A DNA stretch of 64,000 bases from Microvelia longipes (GCA_018340805.1 JACMZG010000008.1:61379073-61443072), one strand, 5' to 3'; positions 35,826-49,404 are shown, numbered from the stretch's first letter. Numbers and translations: made by a program. The notes: generated by a model from the letters alone, not told the origin.

Positions 35826-37370
35826 GCTGATTCTTCTATTAAATTACAATATCAATTGTATCAATTTATGGATGTGTACCTTAGAACGGCAGTTTTTCAA
35901 TTAAGGTGTAAACATACTGCAATTTACCCATAACTGGTCACTTATTAAATAAAAATGTCAGTATTTATCCTTGCTTAATAAAAGTATAGAAATTATTCAA
36001 AATTGCCCAAAAACTCAATTCATTTTTATTTTTTTAATGGACTTAACAGCTATCATTATCACTAGCTGTTGAATATATATATACAGACAGGTTTCGGCTC
36101 AATATCTCTCCTTCTCCTATATATTAAAAAAAAAAATAAATAAAAACTTTCTGAAATCGAGGCTCTTAGCCATCCAATGGGTTTCAATTGTAAGCTGTCT
36201 ATAAATTCGATGGACTCCGCTTCTGCTCATCTTACAAAAATTAAACTAATTATGTGATTATAAGCTTAAATGATTTTACAAACCTTCAACGTAATATTTG
36301 TAAAGTTCTGTTTTTGCAACTGTATAGTATTCATTTAGGAAGTGTAAAGTGCAACTGTAAAGTGTTATAGCAAAGACACCATCTTTTATCTAATTAACGT
36401 CATCGTCTGGACTTAATAGAAAATTACAATATCTCTTTTCCTGATGAAACTTATGGCGTAGTTGAAAAAAAATTAATAAAAGTGACTTTTGACAAAGCCC
36501 TTCTGTCATAAAACAGTACATTTTTTGGACTTAGTAAAAGTAGTGTTTCAATCTAATAAAAATGAACACAACAGGACTGCAGTCTTCATTATGTTGACCT
36601 TATTTTTAATAAGTTCTAGAGTTAAAAATTCCCATTTAATCGCAGACACCGTAGTTTTCTTTTCAACTTATTCACTGTGCATTTTCAATTGTTTTAATTA
36701 GTACCTTATTATCTATTCAGACGAAAAAAAAACTCCTTTATAAATATATATAGCCCGGGAATGAGACAAGCTCTGTAGTAACAAGCTATTTTTGTTTGTT
36801 AAACAGCTGCATTGTCTCTGCTAATGAGTCGGCGAGGCGATTAATTAGCCAGGTATCCTTTGTACTCAAAACTAAACAAAGTCTTTGTGATTCACAGTAA
36901 CTGAGATTCTATTTAATGAGTTGTACAATAGCAATATTATTATTGAATATTTTCATTCATGGTATTTATAATATTTGTCTATATTGACCCCATTTGGATA
37001 GCTGTTTACTTTTTTTTACTTAAATAAATATTTTATACTTTAAGTTAAAAGGGAATAAAAGGTTTATAAATAACTTGATAATGTTTTAGCTTTTTTGTCT
37101 TCTTAATAAAAGGTCTGCGACAGTGTTTGTTCCCAAAAGAAATAATTTTGTCTCCTCCAATACTTACAAAATCCTTTTGTCTACGATTTGTATTTAAAAT
37201 AAGATATATTTGTTCACTGCTGTATTTTTTCTTACCGAACATATGTTGTAAAAATTTAATACTAAGAAGTATATAATACTTGGGTATTTATTTTTTTCAT
37301 TTGATACTACCGAGTTTTGCAGAAACATGAATAGTTGATATATCGCACAATTATATTGTGTCAATTTCTT
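35826..37370. other. AT-rich, little recognised
   Basis: GACAGGTTTCGGCTC at about 36090 is another fragment like the 35.6-kb ends. No gene is seen. Confidence 0.4.
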
Positions 37371-37374
37371 ATTA

Positions 37375-37700
37375 ATCCTTATTTATGCCGTAAGTTTATT
37401 GAAAAGTCTTGTTTTGTACTAAAAATTAAGAACACAGTTCACATGAATTAAAATTCAATTCACTTGAATTGTCCGTTTCAGGTGCTTTTAGAACCTCCTG
37501 AGTGGTTTTACGACCTTACATAGTTTTTGTCTATTAGTGTCTATTGCCGTCGTAGGTCTTATTTTGTCGATGCTAAAGTGTTGAAAAGTAGCATGAAATT
37601 CAAATTTTAGGTCATTTTGTGCATCCAAAAATATTTTACTTTATTAACAAGGATAAAATTGAAAATTATCATTTTGTTTTCATTTGGAAAATATTTTATT
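37375..37700 (+). repeat. 5S-composite family, degenerate head half
   Basis: Diverged 'gtccgtttcaggtgctttta', 'cctcctgagtggtttta' and 'ttgtcgatgctaaagtgttga' keep the family order. Confidence 0.6.
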
Positions 37701-39285
37701 TTTATTTGGACACTGCTAAACCATAAATATTTAAACATTGACTATACGGACTTCGGCAATACTAGAACTAAAGATTTTTGAACTTTTCGGCCGGGCTTTA
37801 GTAAACGGATTTTCACCTATCGTCTAATTTATAATAATTAATTATTATATAAATTATTATAAGTTTGTTTGTCTCCCTCTCGTTCTTACAGAGTATAGTT
37901 GTGTATGTGTAGTTAAATTAGTTTGCTTGATAGTTTTCCACCTAGACTGTCAAGTGTTTGATCGATCTTTCCTAATATTCTTTTTTACGTTGGCATAGTC
38001 TTAATACTATCGATCCCGTAACACCTGACTGCATTCAGTGGTATTTCCCTACGTAGAGACACATTTCCTGGCTATATTTCACATTTGTTTATTACTTTCT
38101 CTCATTTTCGTAGGTAATGTCTGCGCACTTATAATCTGAAATCAATGTTACCTAAATGATCTATTTTAGATTTTTTTCAATACACGAGTAGTCTTTACAA
38201 TGTGATCTGTCTGCATGTGTTTGTGAGTGTGTATTTTATCCTTGTAATACAACAGTTTGTTAATGAATTTTTGTAAAAATAAAAAATATTTTCATTAGAA
38301 TTTGTGTTAGTCTCATTTAAAAAATGGAGTAATTTTTTAAATGTCTCTTTAATACATTTTAATTTATACATGTATAATTGTATAATACAAAAAATATTGT
38401 TTATTTAAAATAGAAGTGTACCAAAGAATACAATCTTAGATCTTGGCTGTTTTTGGTCCACGTGATGGCTCATAATGTTCAAATTATCGCCCTATTTTAT
38501 CATACATTTTGCAATGTTTTAGGTTTCACTCTAATATAATTAAAAATTCGTTTGTTATATTATAAGTACCCGGAACTGAGTAAAATGTATTCATCTTTAT
38601 TCAATCATCCGATTATTTACTTCATCTCGAAAAAAACTAAATTGATTCTGGAATTCCTGTAGAGGAAGGTTAGATAATACTCCGGTATCAGCCCTTCGCA
38701 TTATTCGATAAGCTCTTCCCCCCCCCCCTCCCAGTATCCTAATTATATTAAGCTCTTGCATCTCTGAAAGTAATTTAGTTAAAAATTGATTACGTTTACA
38801 GAGTAAGGATAATAGGAGAGCATTATCTCGAAATTAACTCTTTATTTCTGATCTAGATGACATTAATTGCCTTGGTAATAGAGAATAAGAGTGAATTAAC
38901 TTTAATGTTAGCTCCATTAATTACCCAGTCTATGCTTGCAGCGTTTTATAGTGGACAAAAGTTAATAGCTCTATTATATTTTTCTATGAGATTATTTCTA
39001 TGTAATTTATCGTTAGATTTTCTTTAGTTAAATTTTATATAAATTGCTACACAAACATCATTTCCAGATCTCTATAGGGTTATATAATATCAATAGTTTA
39101 TTATTATTAATGCAATTCTGTAGAAAACTGTGATCGCTTTATGCCCAAACTTACCTGGGCAATATATAATGTATAAACAAATTTTCTTGAGTTAGAGTAA
39201 AACGTATGCAATTTTTTTAAAACACTAACTTATACACCCGTCTTTTAGATTTTAAATCCACTCAAATTTACTCTTAAGTCATAAG
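37701..39285. other. AT-rich, one weak composite fragment
   Basis: About 38190-38290 weakly resembles the GT segment of the composite family. A C11 run lies near 38714. Confidence 0.4.
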
Positions 39286-39292
39286 CATAACT

Positions 39293-39840
39293 ACTTTTCC
39301 CTAATTTCAACCGTACGTGTATATAAAAAGTATTCTATATACCTTCTATCGGAGAAGTAATTTTTTATGACTTTATTAACAGGAAAAATTACTGAGCAAA
39401 CATTTCAACTTCTCATAAAACGTGGAACAATTTTAATTTTTGCACGCTTGCAGTCGTATAACAGACCAACATATTTGCAAAGTTTCATCTCATTAAAAGC
39501 ATTAGCTCAAGTCTCATCGAATAAGATGCACACGTTTTTTTAAAATTCTAAATTAGTACAAGTATATTCCTGTATGTTGTAAATAAGTATACTAAGTTCA
39601 TTTTAATACGGTAAGTATATCTACGTTTTTTGTTGGATCATAAAACTTAAGCTGCATCGAGCGAGGTTAGTGCCTTTATAGGTTACCGCTGGGGATAAAA
39701 CGAATTTATTTACTGAAACGTGTTGAAGTAAAAATTTGGTGATTTTTATATTCTTAAAATGAACGAAGCGAGTCGAAAGTAGTTAGGATAAGCGTAGCGA
39801 ATGAAATGAAAAGTTACGAAATACGCCGTACCCGAATTTG
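39293..39840 (+). repeat. 5S-composite family copy with internal deletion
   Basis: Head ACTTTTCCCT...AAAAAGT jumps to the region just after the CRE core ('ttattaacaggaaaa'). The remainder is complete: 5S-like block, ATGAACGAAGCGAGTCG, GGATAAGCGTAGCG, and tail GAAAAGTTACGAAATACGCC. Confidence 0.8.
39628..39697 (+). pseudogene. 5S rRNA-derived segment in composite repeat
   Basis: TGTTGGATCATAAAACTTAA, GCTGCATCGAGCGAGG, TTAGTGCC, GGTTACCGCTGGGGA follow 5S order. Confidence 0.7.
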
Positions 39841-40384
39841 TTGACACGCGTCAATAAAATCGGGAACTATATATATATAGTAGAGAGTCTGTTTTTACTA
39901 TTTATAATTTACATATATTGTATATATACTGCAATATACTTTTTACGTTTTTTCATCTAAAACATTTCATATTTACAGTAACTAACTGATACTTCATGTG
40001 TAAAATAGTTGTTTACTTAGACGAGATATAAAATTATACTAATGTATCTGAAGGATAGAAAAGTTTGGAAAACCAGACGGTTGATACATTATGTATTCAA
40101 CATTGCTTAAACTTCACTACATTAAACACATTACTTGCCCTACTTTGCTGAAACTAGTGTAATCAATCATTTATTTATGATATTTTCATCGCATTTACAT
40201 CTTCTTATTATATATGTTCTTTATCATATTTCTCTTTATATTTTAATTTAGTATTCTCTTTCATTATATGGGTACCTCATGTAGTTTTCATATTTCATCT
40301 GGACGTTCTGGAACACAACTTTAAATTCAGGCCGCATGGTACTTTTGGGTCTTAGGCCCTATAAAAAGTGGATAATTTATTTAA
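39841..40384. other. AT-rich, nothing recognised
   Basis: No supported feature. Confidence 0.45.
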
Positions 40385-40870
40385 ATTAATTGTTAAAATT
40401 TTGACGCGGAGTTTCGCATACTGGACGAATTTTCTTTCTAATGCTTGCTCCCGTGCTTAACATTCCATTTCTAGCTATGTTTACAGTTTATGCTTTATAA
40501 TTTGAGAAGTAGGATTACTAATAGTTGCTCAAATGTTTCTGGATTTTTTTAAAGAAATGCTCTAATTTATTTCATTGGTTTTACAAAGCTATGATCATTT
40601 TTCTTAAATTAGCAGTGAACACCATTATTTACTCTGATTTAAAGCTTACATTTAGAAGGGTTTAACGCATTTCCTTTAAAAAATGTTGGCAAATTAAGCA
40701 ACAAGTCGTATAAAGCTATTGCTAAAGTTATGAAGCATAACTCAAAATACAGTTGATACCTACTGTATTTTCGGTTTTTAATTTTTTCGGCCACTTAGAT
40801 CTTGGACTTCGGATCGGTTTGATTCGATTCAGCGTTCCAAAGAGCATAAGTAAGACTTTTTATCTCACAC
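40385..40870. repeat. Degenerate relative of the 26.5-27.8 kb repeat cluster
   Basis: GACGCGGAGTTTCGCATACT, GACGAATTTTC and CCCGTGCTTAACATTCCATT match the 27.2-kb arm. AACGCATTTCCTTTAAAAAA matches its inner part. At the far end the inverse of CTGAATCGAATCAAACCG then TCCGAAGTCC matches the 26.57-kb array. Confidence 0.65.
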
Positions 40871-42755
40871 AAAATTATAATCACTAATATTTTAACGATT
40901 TATTTAAAAATTTTGCGGGCTTAGCACACACACACACACGCATGTATTATAAGGTCAAGCGGAATCGTTCCCCTTCCTATTTTCTTCGTCTAAAAAAACT
41001 CTTAAGCGTGAATTTCTGATAACAATTTGTTAAAAAAATCAAATATTCTATTCTTGATATTTTTGCCTAATTCTAAATATTTCTTTAATCATAACCGGAG
41101 TGTGATATGATCATGCATTTTTCTATAATTTTAAAAAACAATTTCTACTGAATATCCACTAAAATATTTTAGTCAGTTATCAAAGTATTCAGGCGAAATT
41201 TTCACTAAAATTAATATTTCAAGAGTTTATTACTTTAAATTCCTTTAATCACAGAATTGCAAATTTCATTTTATTTCTTTTGTTACATTATTACTTCTAA
41301 TACTTCAAAGGAAAATTCCCCTGGTATTGTTTTTTAGCGAATTTTCTTTTTTTTTTAATTTTCTGATTGCAGTACTTTAAAATCTCTCCATTGATTTAAT
41401 TTATTTATTTATTTAAATTTATTGATTTTCTTTGGTTTGTTTTTATATTTAATAATGAGATTTAGTTTCATACTAATTTATCTTGATTTTATTGTTTTAT
41501 TTTAATTAAATTGTTTATAATTTCTATAATCTAAGACTAAATTTTTTTATCACAAAATTTTTATTTTGCAAAATAATCCTTTAATGATGTAATTTTACTT
41601 TCTAGGGAAATGAGTTTGCAAACTAGGGCGGGAAATGAATGTTTATTTAAATTAAAACATCTACAAGTCAAATTTTTGCCTTTTTGTCCTGAATTCGCAT
41701 TAATGGGCTATCATAAATTATAAAATTTTAAAAGATATGTTTATATTTATTTATATAACATTAAAGTGATTATTCTTACAGCATAATAATTTTCTCTTAT
41801 TACTGTGTTAAAAAATATATAAATCATTTTATACGATCCATGGTAAATTGTAAAAGTAACATTACAAATTGCTCTAGTCCCCCCCCCCCCACAAAAAAGA
41901 AAAATTGATTCCATCTATTTGGGTCTAAAAGAACCTGTACATTGACTTCTGGGAGTTCAAATTTACTTAATTTATTGTAACTATTACCATGGAAAGGTAA
42001 TTATGGTACCTTTTAAAAGTTATTTCGCGCATATAGAAACGCAGCAGCGTTTTGCCCTACCAAGTCAAAAATAAATGTTGAAACAGCCTTTTAAATCTTT
42101 AAAGAATGTCAATAACTCACAAAAGCAGCCAGTGTATGCCATAATGTACCTAACAAAGATTTTTGAGGGTCTGTAGCGTGAATCCAGCAAGAGGTACACT
42201 ATATTATGACATCTTTCAAGTGCGTTTCTTGAAGATTAAAACTTAGTAAAAATAAAATTAAGTTAAGTCCAATCGACCGAACAGAAGAGTGGAAAAATAG
42301 GGTTGAAAATGGCATTTTTTATAGCTTCTTATTCTTACCTCACTTTTATGTTGACGCGCCTACAACTACATTTTATTCTAATGAACGGATATTGATGTAT
42401 GAGGAAATTTTGGAGTTGTCTTATGCATTTCTAATTAATAAACCTCAAATTTGACATTCGTACGCTGAACGCAGAAGAATAACCAAAGCTGGTTTTTCGA
42501 TTTGGATTTTGGTGTGATCGTGAAGCATGAAGACGTTTTTTTTTAAATAAAAATAATACATTAGTGTTTAAATGCGATACAAGTTTATTATTTCGTGTTT
42601 TTTGTAACTTTATCGATTATTGTCTACAATAAATGTATTTGACATAGTGCTCATACTGGTTAAAGTGACTTGGCAGTCTTGATAGGAGGAATCACCCAGT
42701 GGTGATACTCCTTGGCGTTGTTAGGTAAATGTTGATATTTTACTTAGCATAATAT
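40871..42755. other. AT-rich, nothing recognised
   Basis: Includes a short (CA)n at 40927 and a C10 run at 41880. The 41980-42540 stretch is less AT-rich but shows no open frame or paired ends. Confidence 0.4.
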
Positions 42756-42759
42756 TAGT

Positions 42760-43030
42760 AAAAGTATACCAAGTTTTATTTTAATACGACTGGTACAACA
42801 ACAGATTTGTTGGGTTAGTAAAAATCAGCATCGACTGCATGATGGGTGAAAGCTTAAAATAAAATGGAATTCATAACTTTCTGAGGACGAACGAAGCTCC
42901 GAAGACTTACTGCAATATGAATTTAGTGATTTCCTCATTCTCAGGACAAGGGTAGTTCGAAGTAGTTACGACAAGCTTAGCCAATTCGATATGGTGAGAA
43001 AAAGTATCAAGTATTTCGTTGATGAGAAAA
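42760..43030 (+). repeat. 5S-composite family, degenerate tail half
   Basis: 'taccaagttttattttaatacgac' type start, a ruined 5S-like block (CAGCATCGACTGCATGATGG), GAGGACGAACGAAGC, and the tail GGTGAGAAAAAGTATCAAGT. Confidence 0.65.
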
Positions 43031-43972
43031 ATTACCTGAATAATAAAATTACAATTTTTAACTACTTATTTAACTTTTATGTAGCTTTTTTAGAATGCTC
43101 GATCTATTTCTTTCTCTTCAGTTTAATATTAATGCTTTGCATAGAAAAGACCAGTGTTGACTGATTTTTAGCGAATTTTCATCGGAAAATGGCTCTTATG
43201 AGATTGTTCGGGTGTTTCGTTATTTTTTATTGCTTTATCAAGTCCTTTACTACTCCGCGTTCTACACCACTCTGCGGAGTTTTGAATAAGATTCCCATTT
43301 TAAGTTAAATTTGATAATATCATAAAATGTTTGTCTATTATACCAAACATTATTTTTTATAAAACAAAGTGAAGCACACAATATTCCCTAGTCTATTATT
43401 CATTCCTCTTCATGTCATATATAATTAAACATATTTTAAAATATTTTTTAATCGTTTGTTCCATTCCTCTTTTTATCTCTTGTAAATATTTTTTAAAAGG
43501 TAGGCAATGTAACAGTAAGTTATTTTAAATTATTCCAACCCCAAAAATGTCATATTTAAGTTGGATTATGAGAGAGAGAAATGCTGTTTACCAGTTTTTT
43601 ACCAGTTATACCTTCATACGTGACCAGGTTTTCCAAATATTTATTTTTCCTAAGTTTAATAAATAACATGCTGAGTTATCCCAATATTATGACTATTCTC
43701 ACTGACTCTGGTGTTTTGACAGTCTCTAATATGACTTTAAAAAACACTAATTTTTGCAGATATTATTGTCTGAAAAACATATTTTCTTCCGTATTCTGTT
43801 TGTCAATTTTAAAAGTTTTAAAGTTTTTACCATGTGACATGGATATTCCATCTATATATTTCTGTTACACCCTTATTGCTTTTGTCATTTTAGTAAAGTT
43901 TTAAAGCCAAAATGACTAATGAGATTAGGGTCATGAAGAGGGTGGAGGAAATTTTTCTATACTCACTAATTA
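43031..43972. other. AT-rich, nothing convincing
   Basis: A 107-codon plus-strand frame at 43581-43904 is rich in F, L, I, Y and N, as expected from AT-rich DNA, and matches no family. GCGAATTTTCATCGGAAAAT lies at 43170. ACTCCGC/GCGGAGT form a 7-bp stem at about 43253-43281. Confidence 0.45.
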
Positions 43973-43974
43973 GA

Positions 43975-44182
<208 letters not shown>

Positions 44183-44185
<3 letters not shown>

Positions 44186-45230
44186 CCACCACACCACACA
44201 TTCTTAAACACCTACTCACCTCGAGCACTCTGTCCAATAAGAAAAAAACAGTTTTATTAAGCCAACGTTTCGAAAACTTACCCTGCCTTATGGGGATTCA
44301 TATTTTGTGAGAACAGATTGAACAGAAATATCAAGGTAGGAATTAATGTTTATCAAAAAGTGAATCGCATTTTGGATATTGGAATTGTGGAATCTAAATC
44401 GCTAAGATTCCCTTTGAACAGAAGGTATTCTGAATTTAATAGTGATAAAAACTATTTTGTCATTTTCTTCAAAACGTTTAATGGGATGAGTAACAGACAT
44501 AGTTCTTACTATTTTGGTTTAGTTTATTTAACTATAAAATATATTTTGTAATAAAAATACAATAGCAAAGCAAAAAATTACATTTCTTTAAACAAAAAAA
44601 ATATAATTTTTATAAATTTTGAAATATATTATCCTTCATAATTTTTCTCTTTTAGAGCGGCTATATTTTTTCTAAATCAATATAGGGATAACTCCCTTAA
44701 GGTTAATGCTGTAAATTTCCTTTTAGTGGATATTTTGTGAGGCTGAGAGAGGAAAGGGGAAAGCATTAATCACGGCTGCGCTTTTTTTTAATGCCCTTCC
44801 TTTACTTTTCCAAACGTAAAAACATTATCGGTGTATCGGGGGCTGTGTATAAATGTTAACCCACTTCTCTAATATATCTTGATTTCGTTATAACCTTTGC
44901 TTGACCTTCTCGTTTTTTTCTGTGTAAGTTTACTTTTAGTCTTGTTAATCCAGTTTAATTTTCAAGAGGTGTAAAAAATCATTTAAGCGAATATTCTTTT
45001 TACCTCTAAAAACGGGATCCTTATAATTTGATTTTTTTTTCTGGGATACTTATTAACAAAAACAAAAATTGAGATTGAACATTTCTTTAATTTAGAATGG
45101 CTTCTATATTTTTAAATACATTCACTCAACGAGCTTTGAGAAGGAAATAGGCGATAAAAACTATCGAGTATCTCATCTACGTCCCGCCTGTAAGAGATTT
45201 CCATTTAGATGATCGATAGATCATCGATGA
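44183..45230. other. AT-rich, one possible element end
   Basis: CCAACGTTTCGAAAACTTAC then GGGGATTC at 44262-44300 resembles the edge of some retroelement repeats, but I cannot assign it. Confidence 0.35.
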
Positions 45231-45233
45231 GTC

Positions 45234-45390
45234 GTACCTAAGAGATCTACTGGAACGTACCTATGAGATCGGCTGGGACGTACCTAGGAGATTTACTGGG
45301 ACTCTAGGGGACCTGCTGGAACGTACCATAGAGATCTGCTAGGACTCAACTAGAAGATCTGCTGGGACGTCCTAGGAGATCGGCTGGGAC
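45234..45390 (+). repeat. 23-bp tandem array, about 7 copies, GC-richer
   Basis: Unit type GTACCTAGGAGATCTGCTGG then GAC. Several units contain AGATCT or GATC. Confidence 0.93.
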
Positions 45391-45940
45391 GAACTTACAT
45401 TACTTCTTAATATTATTTTAAGTCAGTGAAAATATTTTTATTATACAATTCCGTGAGATCGGAATAAGCCTCTCTAGTTTTTTTTAATACATTCTAGTTG
45501 ATAAGAGATTCTAATCAAATGCAGACTCTAGACTTGAAGTGAAAAAATGGATGCTTGCTATAACTCTTGGAGATAAAGATATAAATTTAAATCTGATAAA
45601 TAATTTCGAATTTAACCGTTTGCTTATTATGACATCTTGCATTTACAACTTTAGTCGCGGTGCTGCTGAAAATGTCTAATATGCTAATTTATTAGATAGG
45701 GACACATACTTCAGCCTAGACTCTGTCATTAAGCCTTGTCTGCACACCCTGGTCATTCACGTCTTGAAGGCATTTTGACGACGTTGTAAATAATTCAATT
45801 ATATATTAATCCTGTCCAATGTATCAATCTGTCTATTTTGTAAAAGTTATTTTCTTACATTGCAGTGTACTAATTAAATTATGATCCTTTTTTTTATTGT
45901 ACTTTTATTGAAATGTTACATTTCTTAACTCTGTGCCAAT
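45391..45940. other. Nothing recognised
   Basis: No supported feature. Confidence 0.4.
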
Positions 45941-45942
45941 AG

Positions 45943-46225
45943 AAAAAATCGGGTGCAGGGTGCCTCGTTACTTTTTCTCACGACTTCGAACTCTCTTCGC
46001 TCTTCAGAATATCATGATTATTCAAAACTCCAGGTGGTATTACTCTGGTCTAGCTGCGCTCGACCTCAGAGAATAGGATGTTCATTCAAAGGCCAGAGAG
46101 ATGTGACTTCGAATGTGAGATGTGACTCGCATCGCTCGTCCTCAGAATGTCATGATTACCCGAAGCTTAAAGTGGTATTCGTTCTCGCTACGCTCGGCTT
46201 CAGAATTAAGAGGTATCCAAGTATC
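45943..46225 (-). repeat. 5S-composite family variant, minus-strand tail
   Basis: On minus it ends GTGAGAAAAAGTAACGAGGC, ACCCTGCACCCGATTTTT. GGACGAGCGATGCGAGTC and CGAGCGCAGCTAGACC type motifs precede it. With 46640-47240 it may form one minus-strand copy that has lost or never had the 5S block. Confidence 0.7.
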
Positions 46226-46412
46226 TAGGGTGTTATATCGCGAGGTTAATTAAAGCTTAGATAAGTATTACGGTAGATAGGCATTTAATCAAATTATACG
46301 GGAAATACTGCATTTAGGAATACTTTAAACACCAGTGATTATACTCGACAGCTTAATTTTTATAAGTATAGTTCTCGTGAGAATGTTAGCTCTAGATTTT
46401 ATCAATTTATCC

Positions 46413-46444
46413 TATGATTTGTTAATTTAAATTAACAAATCATA
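46413..46444. repeat. Perfect 32-bp palindrome without spacer
   Basis: TATGATTTGTTAATTT is followed directly by its exact inverse complement. Confidence 0.95.
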
Positions 46445-46639
46445 TGCTGCTAAACGTCATGATCCTAACAGGTGTACTTTTTTTTCATATAATTTTAAGT
46501 GTTGCAACAATAAATGTAGATGTTAGCCAATTACTTACAAACTATAAGTTGAATCGTCATTCAACTCGCTATCTGACGATATGTCGGACGTCGAAAATCA
46601 GTAAAAAAAATAATGGAAAATAGACAGATAACACAGTGG

Positions 46640-47240
46640 AATTAACAGATAGATCATATTGTATTAAGTAGTTAACAATGAACAGAACGAACGATAGAAT
46701 GAGAGTATTTTTACTTATATTGACATGAAGTCAATAATAAAAAATATCCCTGTCAGAGAAACTAAATTTTCCCAACAAAAAATAAAATTTATAGGCCGTT
46801 GAAATGTCAAAATGTAATAGTCAATATTTTCAAAATAGCTACCAGTATCGTGATGGTATTTTGTGGATCATTTGAGCATTTTCATTTGGTTCAAATTTTA
46901 ACTCAAACGGTTTTTTTAATTTTTGATGACTCAGCAAAATAGGTTATCATAGTCTGAAATATATCATCTTCCAGGCAGCACAACTTGACCTACAGCCTTA
47001 TTTTTGTACCAAATCTCAACTCTCTAGCATAATCATAGCTGGAGTTATACGTGACACAGGCACATGGACAGACTGACACACACACTCAGACAGACAACAT
47101 GATGAAAACCACTCAGAACTCAACATGACTCAACATGAATATGCCTGTAACAGATAATTAAGGGTGAACTTTAATTATGAGCCTGAAACTTCAGTTTTGA
47201 ATTTCCACGGTGAAAAAAGGTGAGAAAAAGTAACAAAACT
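46640..47240 (-). repeat. 5S-composite family variant, minus-strand head half
   Basis: The minus strand begins near TACTTTTTCTCACC (47232) and has the GTCTGTCTGAGTGTGTGTGT segment. It reaches the variant core read on plus as GATGACTCAGCAAAATAGG (46934). Confidence 0.7.
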
Positions 47241-48500
47241 TATTTTACTTTAATAACGGAAAGAGAATAAGGTAAGATGATCTTAATAAAAAGAAGAAAA
47301 TTGCAGGGTAGTAAAGATTATCAGACAAAGTCTTTATAGAAGCTGGTATGAAGGTATTTGATGACCTGATCTTATTAGCTACAAGATGGTGAACTTGAGA
47401 TAAACCTTGTTCATTCTTCTCTCTAATTAATTACTGTAGCTTTTAACAATATTTATCTAACTAAATATAAAATATTCTTTGTACACTTAATATTGCTTAA
47501 AGTAATTTTATTATTAACTCTCTTACAAAATGAGTAAACTGTCTTCAGTCCCTATTTATTATTTTTCTTTTATCTCTATTTATTATTTTTCTTTTATCTT
47601 ATTTCTAGAATACGGTTAATTATTTCATATTTACGAGTTATATTTTATGCCGAGGTATTTAATTCCTCTCGTGTGCTCTCATAAGGTCCCTAATTAATAG
47701 GATCGACGTGATTTACTTTTGAAGTTCTAGATTTTTGACCTACTGTTTTTACAGTTAAGGTGATGAGAAATTATTGTTTTAATTACAATTATTCTCGATG
47801 AATAATGAGTTTCACTTTATCATAAATGTATGCTAGCGTATGATTTATAAAAATAGTTATTTTAGGTTTTTAAATAATATTCGTAATTAATCTACTCAAA
47901 GCTAAATGATAGATTTAAGGTTTGTCAAAAGTAATTACCTTTATAACTAGGTATTAGATATAATTTATAAGTTTATTACTTATAAGTTATTTATTATATA
48001 AGATTAAAGAGAATGATAATTAGAAAATTATTTTGAGCATTTAGCTATTAAATCTCTATAAAATGTTAAGACCTTTTATAGAGGTCTTAACATTAATAAG
48101 ATCAGTATCAAATCTTATTAAGTTCTTTACTTTGCTTTAAGATGGTCGTCGAGAGTGTAAAAGCATACGGTTTCTAAATGTTCAATTCCACGTAGGTCTT
48201 GGGTTCCATCACAGGTCATGCTCTTAGTTTATATGAGATTAAAATAAAATATGCGCCAACGCTTTAGAACAAATGCATTTGGCCAACTTAGGTTGACCCT
48301 AACGTCTGAGATGGTTTTCGCTGGGGTGTTATCTCTGATAAGCCACAAGGTTCTAACATGCATTATTATTATTATTTATAGTTACTTTAAGATAAACATA
48401 TTTAATTAAAATGCTTCACTTGTTAGTGTAAGTCCTGTAAATAATTTACAAGGTAAATGTCAGGGTATGATTATAATAGTAAAAAAGCTTGTTTGAAGAA
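47241..48500. other. AT-rich with one perfect hairpin
   Basis: AATGTTAAGACCT (48062-48074) is exactly inverted at 48082-48094 around TTTATAG. Nothing else is recognised. Confidence 0.5.
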
Positions 48501-48507
48501 GTCAAGA

Positions 48508-49404
48508 TAGACCAAAAGAGTACAAAGAGAAATTGAGTCATGGAAGACCAAAAAAGAACAAGGAGAAGTTGAGACTCATGGAAGACCAAAAAAGAACAAG
48601 GAGAAGTTGAGACTCATGGAGACCAAAAAGAACAAGGAGAAGTTGAGGCTCATGGAAGACCAAGAAAGAAAAGGAGAAGTTGAGACTCAAGAAGACAAGA
48701 AAGACAAGGAGAAGTTGAGACTCATGAAGACCAAGAAAGAGCAAGGAGACGTTGAGGCTCAAGGAAGACCAAGAAAGAGCAAGGAGACGTTGAGACTCAT
48801 GGAAGACCAACAAAAAACAAGGAGAAGTTGAGACTCATGGAAGACCAAAAAAGAACAATGAGAAGTTGAGTCTCATGGAAAACCAAAAAAGAACAATGAG
48901 AAGTTGAGTATCATGGAAAACCAAAAAAGAACAAGGAGAAGTTGAGACTCATGGAAGACCAAGAAAGAACAAGGAGAAGTTGAGACTCATGGAAAACCAA
49001 GAAAGAGCAAGGAGACGTTGAGACTCATGGAAACCAACAAAGAACAAGGAGAAGTTGAGACTCATGGAAAGACCAAAAAAGAACAATGAGAAGTTGAGTC
49101 TCATGGAAAACCCAAAAAAAGAACAATGAGAAGTTGAGTATCATGGAAAACCAAAAAAGAACAAGGAGAAGTTGAGACTCATGGAAGACCAAGAAAGAAC
49201 AAGGAGAAGTTGAGACTCATGGAAAACCAAGAAAGAACAAGGAGAAGTTGAGGCTCATGGAAGACCAAGAAGGAGCAAGGAGAAGTTGAGACTCATGGAA
49301 GACCAAGAAAGAGCAAGGAGACGTTGAGGCTCAAGGAAGACCAAAAAAGAGCAAGGAGACGTTGAGGCTCATGGAAGACCAAGAAAGAGCAAGGAGAAGT
49401 TGAA
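48508..49404 (+). repeat. 38-bp purine-rich tandem array, about 23 units
   Basis: Unit type AAGACCAAGAAAGAACAAGG then AGAAGTTGAGACTCATGG. Variants (AATGAG, GAGACG, TATCATGG) are shared by blocks of units. A block of about six units at 48802-49030 recurs at 49032-49240. Open frames on both strands come from the low stop content. Confidence 0.97.

Noticed and set aside
41980..42540. Mutator-like or other DNA element
   Set aside because: Less AT-rich and looks distinctive, but I could not find paired ends or a second copy in the window.
43581..43904. 107-codon plus-strand open frame as a gene
   Set aside because: Composition is that of translated AT-rich DNA, with no motif or family resemblance and no regulatory context.
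48508..49404. CRISPR-like array
   Set aside because: Whole units repeat without distinct spacers, and the context is eukaryotic.
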